Below are positions 34,444 to 42,109 of a stretch of DNA of 48,276 nucleotides, one piece after another. Positions within the stretch are counted from its first letter, which is position 1. Each line of letters begins with the position of its first letter. The position numbers were made by a program, and so were the translations under genes. This DNA is from Nesterenkonia salmonea (GTDB taxonomy: Bacteria > Actinomycetota > Actinomycetes > Actinomycetales > Micrococcaceae): contig NZ_VAVZ01000012.1 in assembly GCF_005771525.1 (NCBI RefSeq), positions 24,520 to 72,795 on the forward strand, read 5' to 3'. The notes under the pieces are model-generated. The model searched no databases, was not told the origin of the DNA, and saw only the letters and a list, made by a program, of their open reading frames with translations.

Positions 34444-35621
34444 TGACACTCAAAAGCCCCACCACCGAGGCTGGACCATCAGCGCGTCGGCGCGCCACCT
34501 TCTCCCCGCTTCGCGTGAAGGAAGTTCGCCGACTCACCGCTGATTCAGTGGAGGTCTCTTTCGAGGTTCCCGAGCACCTCGTGGAGGACTTCGACTATGC
34601 CCCTGGCCAGTACGTCGCGCTGCGCACAGAGATCGAGGGCAAGGAAGTCCGCCGCTCATATTCGATCTGCACCGAGCCTGTTCCAGGGGAAATCAGAGTC
34701 GCGGTCAAGCGCGACATCGGCGGAGTGTTCTCCACATGGGCCAATGAGCAGTTGAAACCCGGCGACACTCTCGATGTCATGAACCCTGCCGGGGCTTTCA
34801 TCTCCAAAACCGCACTGACCTCCATGAACCGGCCTGAGGAACTCGCCGAGGAGACCATCGCTCGTCATACAGGTGCCCGCCTCGTCGCCTTCGCCGCTGG
34901 CTCCGGTATCACTCCGATTATGGCGATTGCGCGGTCAGTTCTGAGCGCATCCCCTGATACGAGCTTTGAGCTGGTCTACGCGAACAGGTCAGCGGCTGAT
35001 GTCATGTTCGCTGAAGAGCTCGGCGATATGAAGGATCGCTACCCGTCCCGGTTTGTTGTGCATCATGTTCTGTCACGGGAGCAGCGGTTGAATCCACTGT
35101 TGACTGGGCGGATCGATGCAGAAAAGCTGACTGCGCTACTCGACCACGTACTTCCCACAGAAAATGCTGATGAGTGGTTTCTCTGTGGACCGTTCGAACT
35201 GGTGCAACTGGTGAGGGATGAGCTCGACTCCCGGGACGTCCCAGCAGAGAAGGTACGGTTCGAACTCTTCACCACTGGCCGTCCTGATCGACCCGCGGGC
35301 CAACAGGGCAGACGCGTTGCCGAGGACCAGGCGGGCCCAACACGGCGCATCGAATTCACGCTCGACGGATTGACCGGTCAAGTGGACTCCCCGGCCAGTT
35401 CTGGGGAGACCGTGCTCAACGCAGCGCTGCGTCAACGCTCCGATGTTCCGTTCGCTTGCGCAGGCGGTGTCTGCGGCACATGCCGGGCCAAAGTGATCTC
35501 CGGTGACTTTGAGATGGAGGAGAACTACGCGTTGGAAGCTGATGAGGTCGAACGTGGTTTCGTCCTGACCTGCCAGACCAGACCCACCTCAGACCATTTG
35601 GTGGTCGACTACGACGCATGA
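34443..35621 (+). CDS. paaE: 1,2-phenylacetyl-CoA epoxidase reductase
   Basis: Electron carrier from NADPH to PaaA (392 residues). The FAD motif RRSYSICTEP is near 74-83, the NAD(P) motif AAGSGITPIMAIARS near 148-162 and the C-terminal CGPF. The plant-type 2Fe-2S domain at the end shows ACAGGVCGTCRAK followed by VLTCQT (C-x4-C-x2-C...C). The start ATG overlaps the paaD stop by one base; the upstream open frame is paaD shadow. Last of the coupled paaABCDE set. Confidence 0.95.
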   Translation: MTLKSPTTEAGPSARRRATFSPLRVKEVRRLTADSVEVSFEVPEHLVEDFDYAPGQYVALRTEIEGKEVRRSYSICTEPVPGEIRVAVKRDIGGVFSTWANEQLKPGDTLDVMNPAGAFISKTALTSMNRPEELAEETIARHTGARLVAFAAGSGITPIMAIARSVLSASPDTSFELVYANRSAADVMFAEELGDMKDRYPSRFVVHHVLSREQRLNPLLTGRIDAEKLTALLDHVLPTENADEWFLCGPFELVQLVRDELDSRDVPAEKVRFELFTTGRPDRPAGQQGRRVAEDQAGPTRRIEFTLDGLTGQVDSPASSGETVLNAALRQRSDVPFACAGGVCGTCRAKVISGDFEMEENYALEADEVERGFVLTCQTRPTSDHLVVDYDA

Positions 35622-35656
35622 GCCGCCTGGCAGTACGAATCACGTGACGGGAGCAG

Positions 35657-36430
35657 ATGATGATTGATGTGAGCATCGAGGGTGACTACGCAGAAGTGGT
35701 GTTGAACGCCCCCCGCAAGCTCAACGCACTGGATGAAAACGCCCTGGACGAGCTTGATGCTGCCTACCAGGAGGCCGAAGAAGCAGGAGTGCGTGCACTG
35801 CTGCTTCGCGGAGATGGCCGCGCGTTTTGTGCCGGCCGGGACATCTCAGCTGTGGACCCCGCGAGCGACGACGTTATAGGTTACCTCGGTGGGAGAGTCA
35901 CTCCCCTCTTGCGGCGTATGGCGCAGTTTCCGGCACCAACTTTTGCCGCTGTCCACGGAGCGTGCCTGGGGGTCGGGCTGGGACTGGCGATCGCCACCGA
36001 CGTGGTCTATGTAGCCGAGGACGCCAAGATCGGATCGCCTTTCGCTTCACTGGGGGCCACGCTGGACTCTGGTGGACATGCCCTGTTCGTTGAGCGTCTC
36101 GGCGCACACCGCACCCTCGACTTGATCTACACCGCAGAGCTGATGTCAGGCAGGGAGGCTGTAGCTTCGGGGCTGTTCTCGCGGGCTGTTCCTGCAGATG
36201 AAGTGACGTCCTTTGCTCGGGAGAAAACCCAGGCTGCAGCCCATGGGGCCACCTTGGCTTTCCGTGAATCCAAGAAGCTGGTTGCCCAGATCAGGGATCA
36301 GCGCTTAGGCCTCTGGGAATCCCTCGACGCGGAGAACCATTCGCAGGCTGCGCTCTGCGCCTCTGAAGACTATGTTGAAGGCTTTGCTGCCTTCCAGCAG
36401 AAGCGTGTCCCATCATTCAAGGGCCGGTAA
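35657..36430 (+). CDS. paaG: Enoyl-CoA hydratase/isomerase, PaaG-type
   Basis: Crotonase-fold protein (257 residues), most likely the isomerase that turns ring-1,2-epoxyphenylacetyl-CoA into the oxepin. The oxyanion-hole motif is AFCAGRDISAV (about 56-66). At the catalytic place it has TLDSGGHALF with Asp137, matching the D-x-GG of PaaG rather than the Glu of hydratases. It lies 35 bases after paaE. Two adjacent ATGs exist; the second (35660) has better spacing to GGGAG. PaaF-like hydratase activity cannot be excluded. Confidence 0.8.
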   Translation: MMIDVSIEGDYAEVVLNAPRKLNALDENALDELDAAYQEAEEAGVRALLLRGDGRAFCAGRDISAVDPASDDVIGYLGGRVTPLLRRMAQFPAPTFAAVHGACLGVGLGLAIATDVVYVAEDAKIGSPFASLGATLDSGGHALFVERLGAHRTLDLIYTAELMSGREAVASGLFSRAVPADEVTSFAREKTQAAAHGATLAFRESKKLVAQIRDQRLGLWESLDAENHSQAALCASEDYVEGFAAFQQKRVPSFKGR

Positions 36431-36731
36431 GTCCCTGAGCACGCCCACTTCGGGATTTCTGTGCTGTCACGGAGCTCAGACCCGGCTCTTGGTGTCCACC
36501 TAGTGAAATCCTCAGGAAAGAATCTCCGCCTGGCCGTGGGCATCCCCTAGTCTCTTGTCCACGGTCTAAAGAAAGTACTGACCACTGCGACGGCGTGGGG
36601 AACCGATGATCTCGGCATCCACGGCAGCGCACGGCTGGAGCCCTGATCCACCCAATGACGTGTGTGGGCTCCCGCGGGATCCGCGATGCGCCGTGTCACC
36701 CTGAACAGTTACTTTCAAGGAGAGATCTCCC
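36431..36731 (+). other. 300-base leader before malic enzyme
   Basis: No gene is seen. The region ends with AGGAG upstream of the malic enzyme ATG. A PaaR half-site TACTGACC occurs at about 36576 but lacks the second arm. TTGTCC (36555) has no good -10 partner. Nothing else is recognised. Confidence 0.5.
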
Positions 36732-37913
36732 ATGGCGAATGCCCATACGACCGGCCCCATCACCGAGCACGAAGTCCTCAGCGCCCATGAAGGCGGCAAA
36801 CTCAGTGTCGAGAGCAAAATGCCGCTTGATTCGAAGCGAGCACTGTCTATTGCCTACACCCCTGGAGTAGCCCAGGTGTCCCGCGCCATCCACGAACAGC
36901 CGGCGATGCACACCTCGCATACATGGGCTTCACGATTAGTCGTGGTGTTGTCTGACGGAACCGCGGTGCTGGGCTTAGGAAACATCGGGCCTGCCGCCTC
37001 ACTGCCCGTCATGGAGGGCAAATCAGCCCTGTTTCGGGAATTCGGTGGCCTCAACTCCATACCGCTGGTCATCGACACCACTGATGTGGATGAGATTGTT
37101 GAAACGATGGTGCGTCTGCGACCCAGCTTCGGCGCGGTCAACCTGGAAGACGTCGTCGCCCCACGGTGTTTTGAACTGGAACAGAAACTTATTGAGGCCC
37201 TCGACTGCCCCGTCATGCACGATGATCAGCACGGCACAGCAGTGGTTGTGCTGGCAGCACTGACCAACGCCACCCGGCTGACGGGGCGGAGTTTCGCCGA
37301 CACTCGGGTCGTCATCGCAGGCGCAGGTGCCGCCGGAATCGCCGTGACCGAGATCCTGCTCGAGGCTGGTGTCGGCGACATCACCCTGACCGACTCCAAG
37401 GGCACAATCCACGGTCAACGCAACGATCTCAATGACACGAAGGCCCGGGTCGCGGCGAAGACCAACCGGAACAACATCACCGGCGGGATTGTCGAAGCTC
37501 TCGACGGAGCGGATGTGTTCATAGGAGTCTCGTCCTCCACGGTGTCCGAGGAAGCCGTGGCAGGTATGGCCGACAATGCGATCATTTTCGCTCTGTCGAA
37601 CCCAGATCCTGAAGTGGCTCCCGATGTCGCCGCCCGGCACGCCGCAGTAGTAGCCACCGGCCGATCCGACTTTCCTAATCAGATCAACAACGTCTTGGCC
37701 TTCCCCGGTATCTTTCGCGGAGCACTTGACTGCGGGGCTCGCAGAATCACCTCAGCGATGAAGGTCGCGGCTGCTACTGCGATTGCCGACGTCGTCGGTG
37801 AAGATCTCCGAGCCGACTACATTGTCCCGTCTCCTCTGGATGACCGTGTGGCCACCGGCGTTGCCAGGGCTGTCATGAACGCCGCCCGTCAGGACGCCGT
37901 CACGACCGCCTAG
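36732..37913 (+). CDS. NAD(P)-dependent malic enzyme
   Basis: Decarboxylates malate to pyruvate (393 residues, short bacterial type). Visible blocks are AYTPGVAQVSRAI with the catalytic Tyr (about 42-54), VVVLSDGTAVLGLGNIGPAASLPVMEGK with the catalytic Lys, metal ligands in NLEDVVAPRCFELE and HDDQHGTAVVVLAAL, and the NAD site VIAGAGAAGIAV. AGGAG lies about 12 bases before the ATG. Phenylacetate and valine breakdown yield succinyl-CoA and acetyl-CoA, so converting malate to pyruvate next to these genes is sensible; co-regulation is not shown. Confidence 0.93.
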   Translation: MANAHTTGPITEHEVLSAHEGGKLSVESKMPLDSKRALSIAYTPGVAQVSRAIHEQPAMHTSHTWASRLVVVLSDGTAVLGLGNIGPAASLPVMEGKSALFREFGGLNSIPLVIDTTDVDEIVETMVRLRPSFGAVNLEDVVAPRCFELEQKLIEALDCPVMHDDQHGTAVVVLAALTNATRLTGRSFADTRVVIAGAGAAGIAVTEILLEAGVGDITLTDSKGTIHGQRNDLNDTKARVAAKTNRNNITGGIVEALDGADVFIGVSSSTVSEEAVAGMADNAIIFALSNPDPEVAPDVAARHAAVVATGRSDFPNQINNVLAFPGIFRGALDCGARRITSAMKVAAATAIADVVGEDLRADYIVPSPLDDRVATGVARAVMNAARQDAVTTA

Positions 37914-37937
37914 GTTCGGCCTAACCGTGTTGATTGC

Positions 37938-37945
37938 GGGGGGGG
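37938..37945 (+). repeat. G8 homopolymer between convergent malic enzyme and GMC genes
   Basis: Eight consecutive G in the 61-base gap between the two convergent stops. It lies outside both reading frames, so slippage would not change a protein. Confidence 0.8.
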
Positions 37946-37974
37946 ACGGCGCCAGCTTCCGCGGCTGAGACCCG

Positions 37975-39510
37975 TCAGAAGGGTGTACCGCCGGTGATCT
38001 CGGCAGCCGCCTTTTCCCCGATCAGCACTGAGGGAGCGTTCGTGTTGCCAGTGGTCACCTGTGGCATGATCGAGGCGTCCGCGACCCGCAGGCCACTGAC
38101 GCCCCTGACCCTGAAACTCACCGGGTCGACCACAGACATCTCTCCTGTACCCATCGCGCAGGTGCCGACCTGGTGGTGGTAGGTCGTGGTGGTATTGCGG
38201 ATGTAATCGACCAGAGATTCATCCGACTCATCGACACCGGGGCCTGGGAAGATTTCCCTCGCACCCCATTCCCGCAGAGCGGGCTGGGCAGCGATCGACC
38301 GACACTGCCGAACAGAGTAGAGCATCGTCTGCAGATCCTTCGGGTCGGTGTATGCGCCGAGCTGTATGCGAACTGGGTCCGCAGCTCCTGGCCCCGACAG
38401 AGACACCGAACCTCGTGATTCAGGGCGCACAATGCCCGCCAGCAGGGAAAAACCCTCCTCCGGGCCTTCCATGAGAGTGCCTGCGGTGTTCGTGTACATA
38501 GGGACGGAGAAGAAGATGGGTTGAGTGTCAGCCACCGGCACGGACTCGGAGGATCTGTCCCAGTAGTGGACCTGGGTAGCGGCGATTTCCGGTGGTGAGA
38601 GTGGTTTCTCAGTGGTGCAAACCACTGGCACCAGCAGGTGATCGTGCAGGTTCTGTCCCACTCCCTGGAGTTCTGTTGTGACGGGGATGCCCATTTCCTG
38701 CAGATGATCCGCTGGGCCGATCCCGGAGCGCAGCAGAAGTTCAGGTGATCCAATAGCACCGGTGGTGAGCACGACTTCGTCAGCTGAGAAGGTCACGGTC
38801 TCCCCCTCATGCTCAAATTCGGCACCAGTGACGGCCCCCTGGGCGATGTGTAACCGTCGCGCCGTCGCCCCTGTCACCAGGGTCAAGCCGGGATGGTCCA
38901 GTACAGGCTTCAGATAGGCCCGCCAGGTGTTGAATCTCCTTCCGTTGCGGATGTTGAGCTGCATCCAGCCGACTCCATCGACTGAACCGCTGTTGTAGTC
39001 CTTGTTCTCTTGGATCCCCTCCTGCACAGTGGCGTTGTAGAGAGCCTGTTGGATGGGATGGCGGGGGTAGTCAGTGGTGACATCCAACGGCCCCTCGGTT
39101 CCCCGCAGGTTGTGGTCGCCCTCAGGGTAGGACTCGATGGCTTTGAAGAAGGGGAGAACTTCATCCCATGACCACCCGGTGCATCCTGCTTGTGCCCAAG
39201 AATCGTAGTCCCACTTATCGCCTCTCACCCAGATGGTCGCGTTGAGAGCGTGGGAGCCACCAAGAACTTTGCCTCGTGGGAGGTGCACCTGCCTGTTGTT
39301 GAGTTCGGGCTCAGGCTCGGTGAAGAAGTTCCAGTCCTCGGCAGCCCCCCAGAGGAAGCCCAGCCGAGAAACGTCGTCAATGTCTGGATTGGTGTCCTGA
39401 CCGCCGGCTTCGACGATACGAACGGTATGTCCTGCATCGAGGAGTCGCCGGGCGATCACGCACCCAGCGGAGCCTGCACCGATGACAAGGAAGTCAGTAT
39501 GAGAGTTCAC
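37975..39510 (-). CDS. GMC-family FAD oxidoreductase (choline-dehydrogenase-like)
   Basis: Alcohol-oxidising flavoenzyme of 511 residues. The dinucleotide motif VIGAGSAGCVIARRL starts near residue 9. GMC signature 1 is RGKVLGGSHALNATIWVRG (about 79-97) and signature 2 is TTGAIGSPELLLRSGIGP. The catalytic His is in TYHHQVGTCAMG, and the C-terminal VADASIMPQVTTGNTNAPSVLIGEKAA completes the fold. GTG 39510 is chosen because AAGGA lies six bases before it; an earlier GTG at 39525 lacks that. It follows the aldehyde dehydrogenase by 26 bases. Together they would oxidise an alcohol to an acid: choline to betaine, or an aryl alcohol to an arylacetate. Confidence 0.88.
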   Translation of the reverse strand: MNSHTDFLVIGAGSAGCVIARRLLDAGHTVRIVEAGGQDTNPDIDDVSRLGFLWGAAEDWNFFTEPEPELNNRQVHLPRGKVLGGSHALNATIWVRGDKWDYDSWAQAGCTGWSWDEVLPFFKAIESYPEGDHNLRGTEGPLDVTTDYPRHPIQQALYNATVQEGIQENKDYNSGSVDGVGWMQLNIRNGRRFNTWRAYLKPVLDHPGLTLVTGATARRLHIAQGAVTGAEFEHEGETVTFSADEVVLTTGAIGSPELLLRSGIGPADHLQEMGIPVTTELQGVGQNLHDHLLVPVVCTTEKPLSPPEIAATQVHYWDRSSESVPVADTQPIFFSVPMYTNTAGTLMEGPEEGFSLLAGIVRPESRGSVSLSGPGAADPVRIQLGAYTDPKDLQTMLYSVRQCRSIAAQPALREWGAREIFPGPGVDESDESLVDYIRNTTTTYHHQVGTCAMGTGEMSVVDPVSFRVRGVSGLRVADASIMPQVTTGNTNAPSVLIGEKAAAEITGGTPF

Positions 39511-39536
39511 AAGAGGTCCTTTCACAAGAGCGGGTG

Positions 39537-40955
39537 TCAGCGGTTGATGATGTGCGGCTGGCTGACTTCTTTCAGGCCTTCGACTCCGAATTCGAGGCCG
39601 TAGCCAGATTCGCGCGCCCCGCCGAAGGGCATCCGTGGGTCAACCGCGCCGTGCTTGTTAATCCATGTGGTTCCAGCGACGAGACGTGAGGCAACCTCCT
39701 CAGCCCGGTCAAGATCGGATGACCAGACAGAGGAGCCGAGGGCGAAGTCGAGCTCGTTGGCCCATTCGACGGCTTGGTCGAGAGAGGTGTACTTAATGAT
39801 GGGCAGCGCTGGACCGAACTGCTCCTCGACCACCAGCGGGTTGTGCGGGTCAATATCGGCGACCAGGGTGGTGGGGTAGAAGTAGCCTGGCGCCTCGGCG
39901 TCAGGAGTGCCTCCTAACAGCACACGGGCTCCGGAATCTTTGGCTGCGGTGACGAGCTTGTCGACGATCTCCCATTGAGCTTTGTTCTGGAGCGGGCCGA
40001 GCACGTTCTGCTCGTCGAGTCCGACTCCCATGGGCATCTTGGCGGCGACCTCGGTCAGGGCATCGCAGACCTGATCATAGAGAGACTCGGGCACGTAGAG
40101 ACGCTTCAGCGCCGCGCAGGTCTGTCCAGTATTGATAAAAGCTCCCCAAAACACGTCCTCCGCGATGGATGTGGGGTCTGAGTCCTCCAGGACGATCCCG
40201 GCGTCGTTGCCTCCGAGCTCCATAGTGACGCGTTTGACGGTGTCAGCTGACGATTTAATAATGTTCTTGCCTGTGGCAGTGGAACCGGTGAACATGATCT
40301 TGTCCACCTGCGGGTGGCGACTGAGCGCTTCGCCCACATCCCCCCGCCCGGGCACGGCAATGAGGACGTCTTGAGGCAGGACAGAGTTCAGCACGTCCAC
40401 CAGCGCCAGTACACTCAGCGTCGTGTAGCCAGAGGGTTTGATCACTACGGTGTTGCCCTGACGCAGCGACGGTGCGATCTGCCACACGGAGATCATCATG
40501 GGCCAGTTCCACGGGCCTATTGCACCGACGACGCCGAGTGGCCTCCAGTGCATGACGGCGCGTCCGGAATCGTCATCAACCAGGACCTCGGGTTTTAGGG
40601 AGAACTCAGCGGTGGCACGCAGCCAGGCGACGCAGGCTCCGACCTCGAACCGGGCGTTGGGACCGTTGAGCGGTTTGCCCTGTTCGCGCGAGAGCAACTG
40701 AGCGAGTTCCTCTGCGTGGGCTTCAACAGTGTCCGCCGCCGAGTGCAAGGTGGCGCTGCGCTGTTCGTCACTGCGAGCCGCCCAGCCGGGCTGGGCCGCC
40801 TTGGCCCGGGCCACGGCATGATCGAGTTCCTGCACCGACGCTTCTGGAGCTCGGCCCACAAGCTCACCAGTTGCGGGGTCCAATACTTCACGGCCTCCCT
40901 GTGCGGGTTGAATACGGCTCAATAAGTCCTGCGAATGCTGGGTTGGAGTGCTCAT
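39537..40955 (-). CDS. NAD(P)-dependent aldehyde dehydrogenase
   Basis: Oxidises an aldehyde to its acid (472 residues). The substrate-tunnel Asn is in GAIGPWNWPMM (about 146-156), the base Glu in TMELGGNDAGIV (about 240-251) and nucleophile Cys in NTGQTCAALKRLYV (about 274-287). The end block MPFGGARESGYGLEFGVEGLKE is normal. ATG 40955 has AAGGA about nine bases upstream; the 28-codon upstream extension has no support. First gene of the pair with the GMC enzyme, divergent from an AraC regulator. Phenylacetaldehyde is an attractive but unproven substrate. Confidence 0.9.
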   Translation of the reverse strand: MSTPTQHSQDLLSRIQPAQGGREVLDPATGELVGRAPEASVQELDHAVARAKAAQPGWAARSDEQRSATLHSAADTVEAHAEELAQLLSREQGKPLNGPNARFEVGACVAWLRATAEFSLKPEVLVDDDSGRAVMHWRPLGVVGAIGPWNWPMMISVWQIAPSLRQGNTVVIKPSGYTTLSVLALVDVLNSVLPQDVLIAVPGRGDVGEALSRHPQVDKIMFTGSTATGKNIIKSSADTVKRVTMELGGNDAGIVLEDSDPTSIAEDVFWGAFINTGQTCAALKRLYVPESLYDQVCDALTEVAAKMPMGVGLDEQNVLGPLQNKAQWEIVDKLVTAAKDSGARVLLGGTPDAEAPGYFYPTTLVADIDPHNPLVVEEQFGPALPIIKYTSLDQAVEWANELDFALGSSVWSSDLDRAEEVASRLVAGTTWINKHGAVDPRMPFGGARESGYGLEFGVEGLKEVSQPHIINR

Positions 40956-41129
40956 CAACCAATTCCTTCCATCAGTGATCTGGATTACTTCTTCAGCGTG
41001 CCGGAGACTTGAAGTTCTGGGTTGGCACGGGGTGCACAATGCTGTGCTCCAGATGCACTGATGTGGCGCTCATCACACAAAATGCGATGATGGACACCCA
41101 GAGAAAACTTCAGGTCAGGAGCAGCGCGA

Positions 41130-42095
41130 ATGGGGACAGAGGCAGTCACGTCCACGGGATTCACCAGCACCTCCCTAGATGCTGCAGAGCAGTTCGATGC
41201 GTGGCAGAACGCCGTCAACTCCGCTTTCGTACCCTTGGAGGCTGCGCATCAGAACACTGGCGGGTTCGATGGGTACCTGCGTGGTCAGCCATTGGGACTG
41301 CTCAGCATCACCGAAGTCGGTGGAGATCCAGTGCACGTCAGGAGGAGCCGACGCAGTATCTCAGCTGGCAATCCCGGCGTATACAAGTTCGCCCTTCAGC
41401 GGTCAGGTGAGTGCCTGGTCCGCCAGGATCAGCAGCAGGCACTCCTCCTCCCCGGTGACCTCGTCATTTACGACACCACAAAACCGTACGACCTATCATT
41501 CAAAGGCCCGTACGGCATGTTCGTGGTCCAGATTCCCCATGAATCCATGGGACTCAGCGACGGCCAGGCCGCATCGCTGGTGGCCCAGAGAATCCCCGGC
41601 AGCACCGGGCTCGGAGCACTTACCTCATCACTGCTTACCAGCCTGAGCCAGCAGCTTGAGCGCGAGGAGATGGCCCCCGATCCCCGTGCAGCAGCCGCAG
41701 TGCTTCAGCTTGTGCAGGCCACCCTCCTAGCCCGCCTCCGACCCGAGCCACAAGTGCCCACCCGGGACGTGGTGTACCTGGAAGCGGTGAGCTACATCGA
41801 CAAGCGCCTGAAGGATCCACACCTGTCCGTCTCGGCAGTGGCCCAGGCACTTCACGTCTCAACACGCTACTTACAGGCCGTGTTCGCCGACGAGGGAACG
41901 ACTGTCAGTGAGTGGATCCGAAAGCGTCGACTCGAGCACTGCCGTCAAGAACTCAGCAACACTCACAACCAGTCGCGATCAGTCAGCTCGATCGCCGCTC
42001 AATGGGGATATCGCGACGCCTCAAGCTTCACTCGATCCTTCAGAAGCACATTCGGAGAGACCCCGACCGACTACCGCCGCCGAGTGCACCGCTGA
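41130..42095 (+). CDS. AraC-family regulator with FeaR-type ligand domain
   Basis: A 321-residue activator-type protein. The N-terminal ~180 residues look like the AraC-like ligand-binding domain of FeaR-type proteins (AEQFDAWQNAVNSAFVPLE; LLPGDLVIYDTTKPYDLSFKGPYGMFVVQIP). The C-terminal 100 carry two helix-turn-helices (LSVSAVAQALHVSTRYLQAVFADEG and SSIAAQWGYRDASSFTRSFRSTFGETPTDYRR). AGGAG lies eight bases before the ATG. It is divergent from the aldehyde dehydrogenase and probably controls it. FeaR of E. coli turns on aromatic amine to phenylacetate conversion, which fits the surrounding paa genes. Confidence 0.87.
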   Translation: MGTEAVTSTGFTSTSLDAAEQFDAWQNAVNSAFVPLEAAHQNTGGFDGYLRGQPLGLLSITEVGGDPVHVRRSRRSISAGNPGVYKFALQRSGECLVRQDQQQALLLPGDLVIYDTTKPYDLSFKGPYGMFVVQIPHESMGLSDGQAASLVAQRIPGSTGLGALTSSLLTSLSQQLEREEMAPDPRAAAAVLQLVQATLLARLRPEPQVPTRDVVYLEAVSYIDKRLKDPHLSVSAVAQALHVSTRYLQAVFADEGTTVSEWIRKRRLEHCRQELSNTHNQSRSVSSIAAQWGYRDASSFTRSFRSTFGETPTDYRRRVHR

Positions 42096-42109
42096 GCATC
42101 CGAGCGCGA

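Noticed and set aside
36573-36590. PaaR site before malic enzyme
   Set aside because: Only one arm (TACTGACC) is present; the second arm does not match.
39511-39525. GTG at 39525 as the GMC oxidoreductase start
   Set aside because: The GTG at 39510 has a properly spaced AAGGA, while the earlier codon has none.
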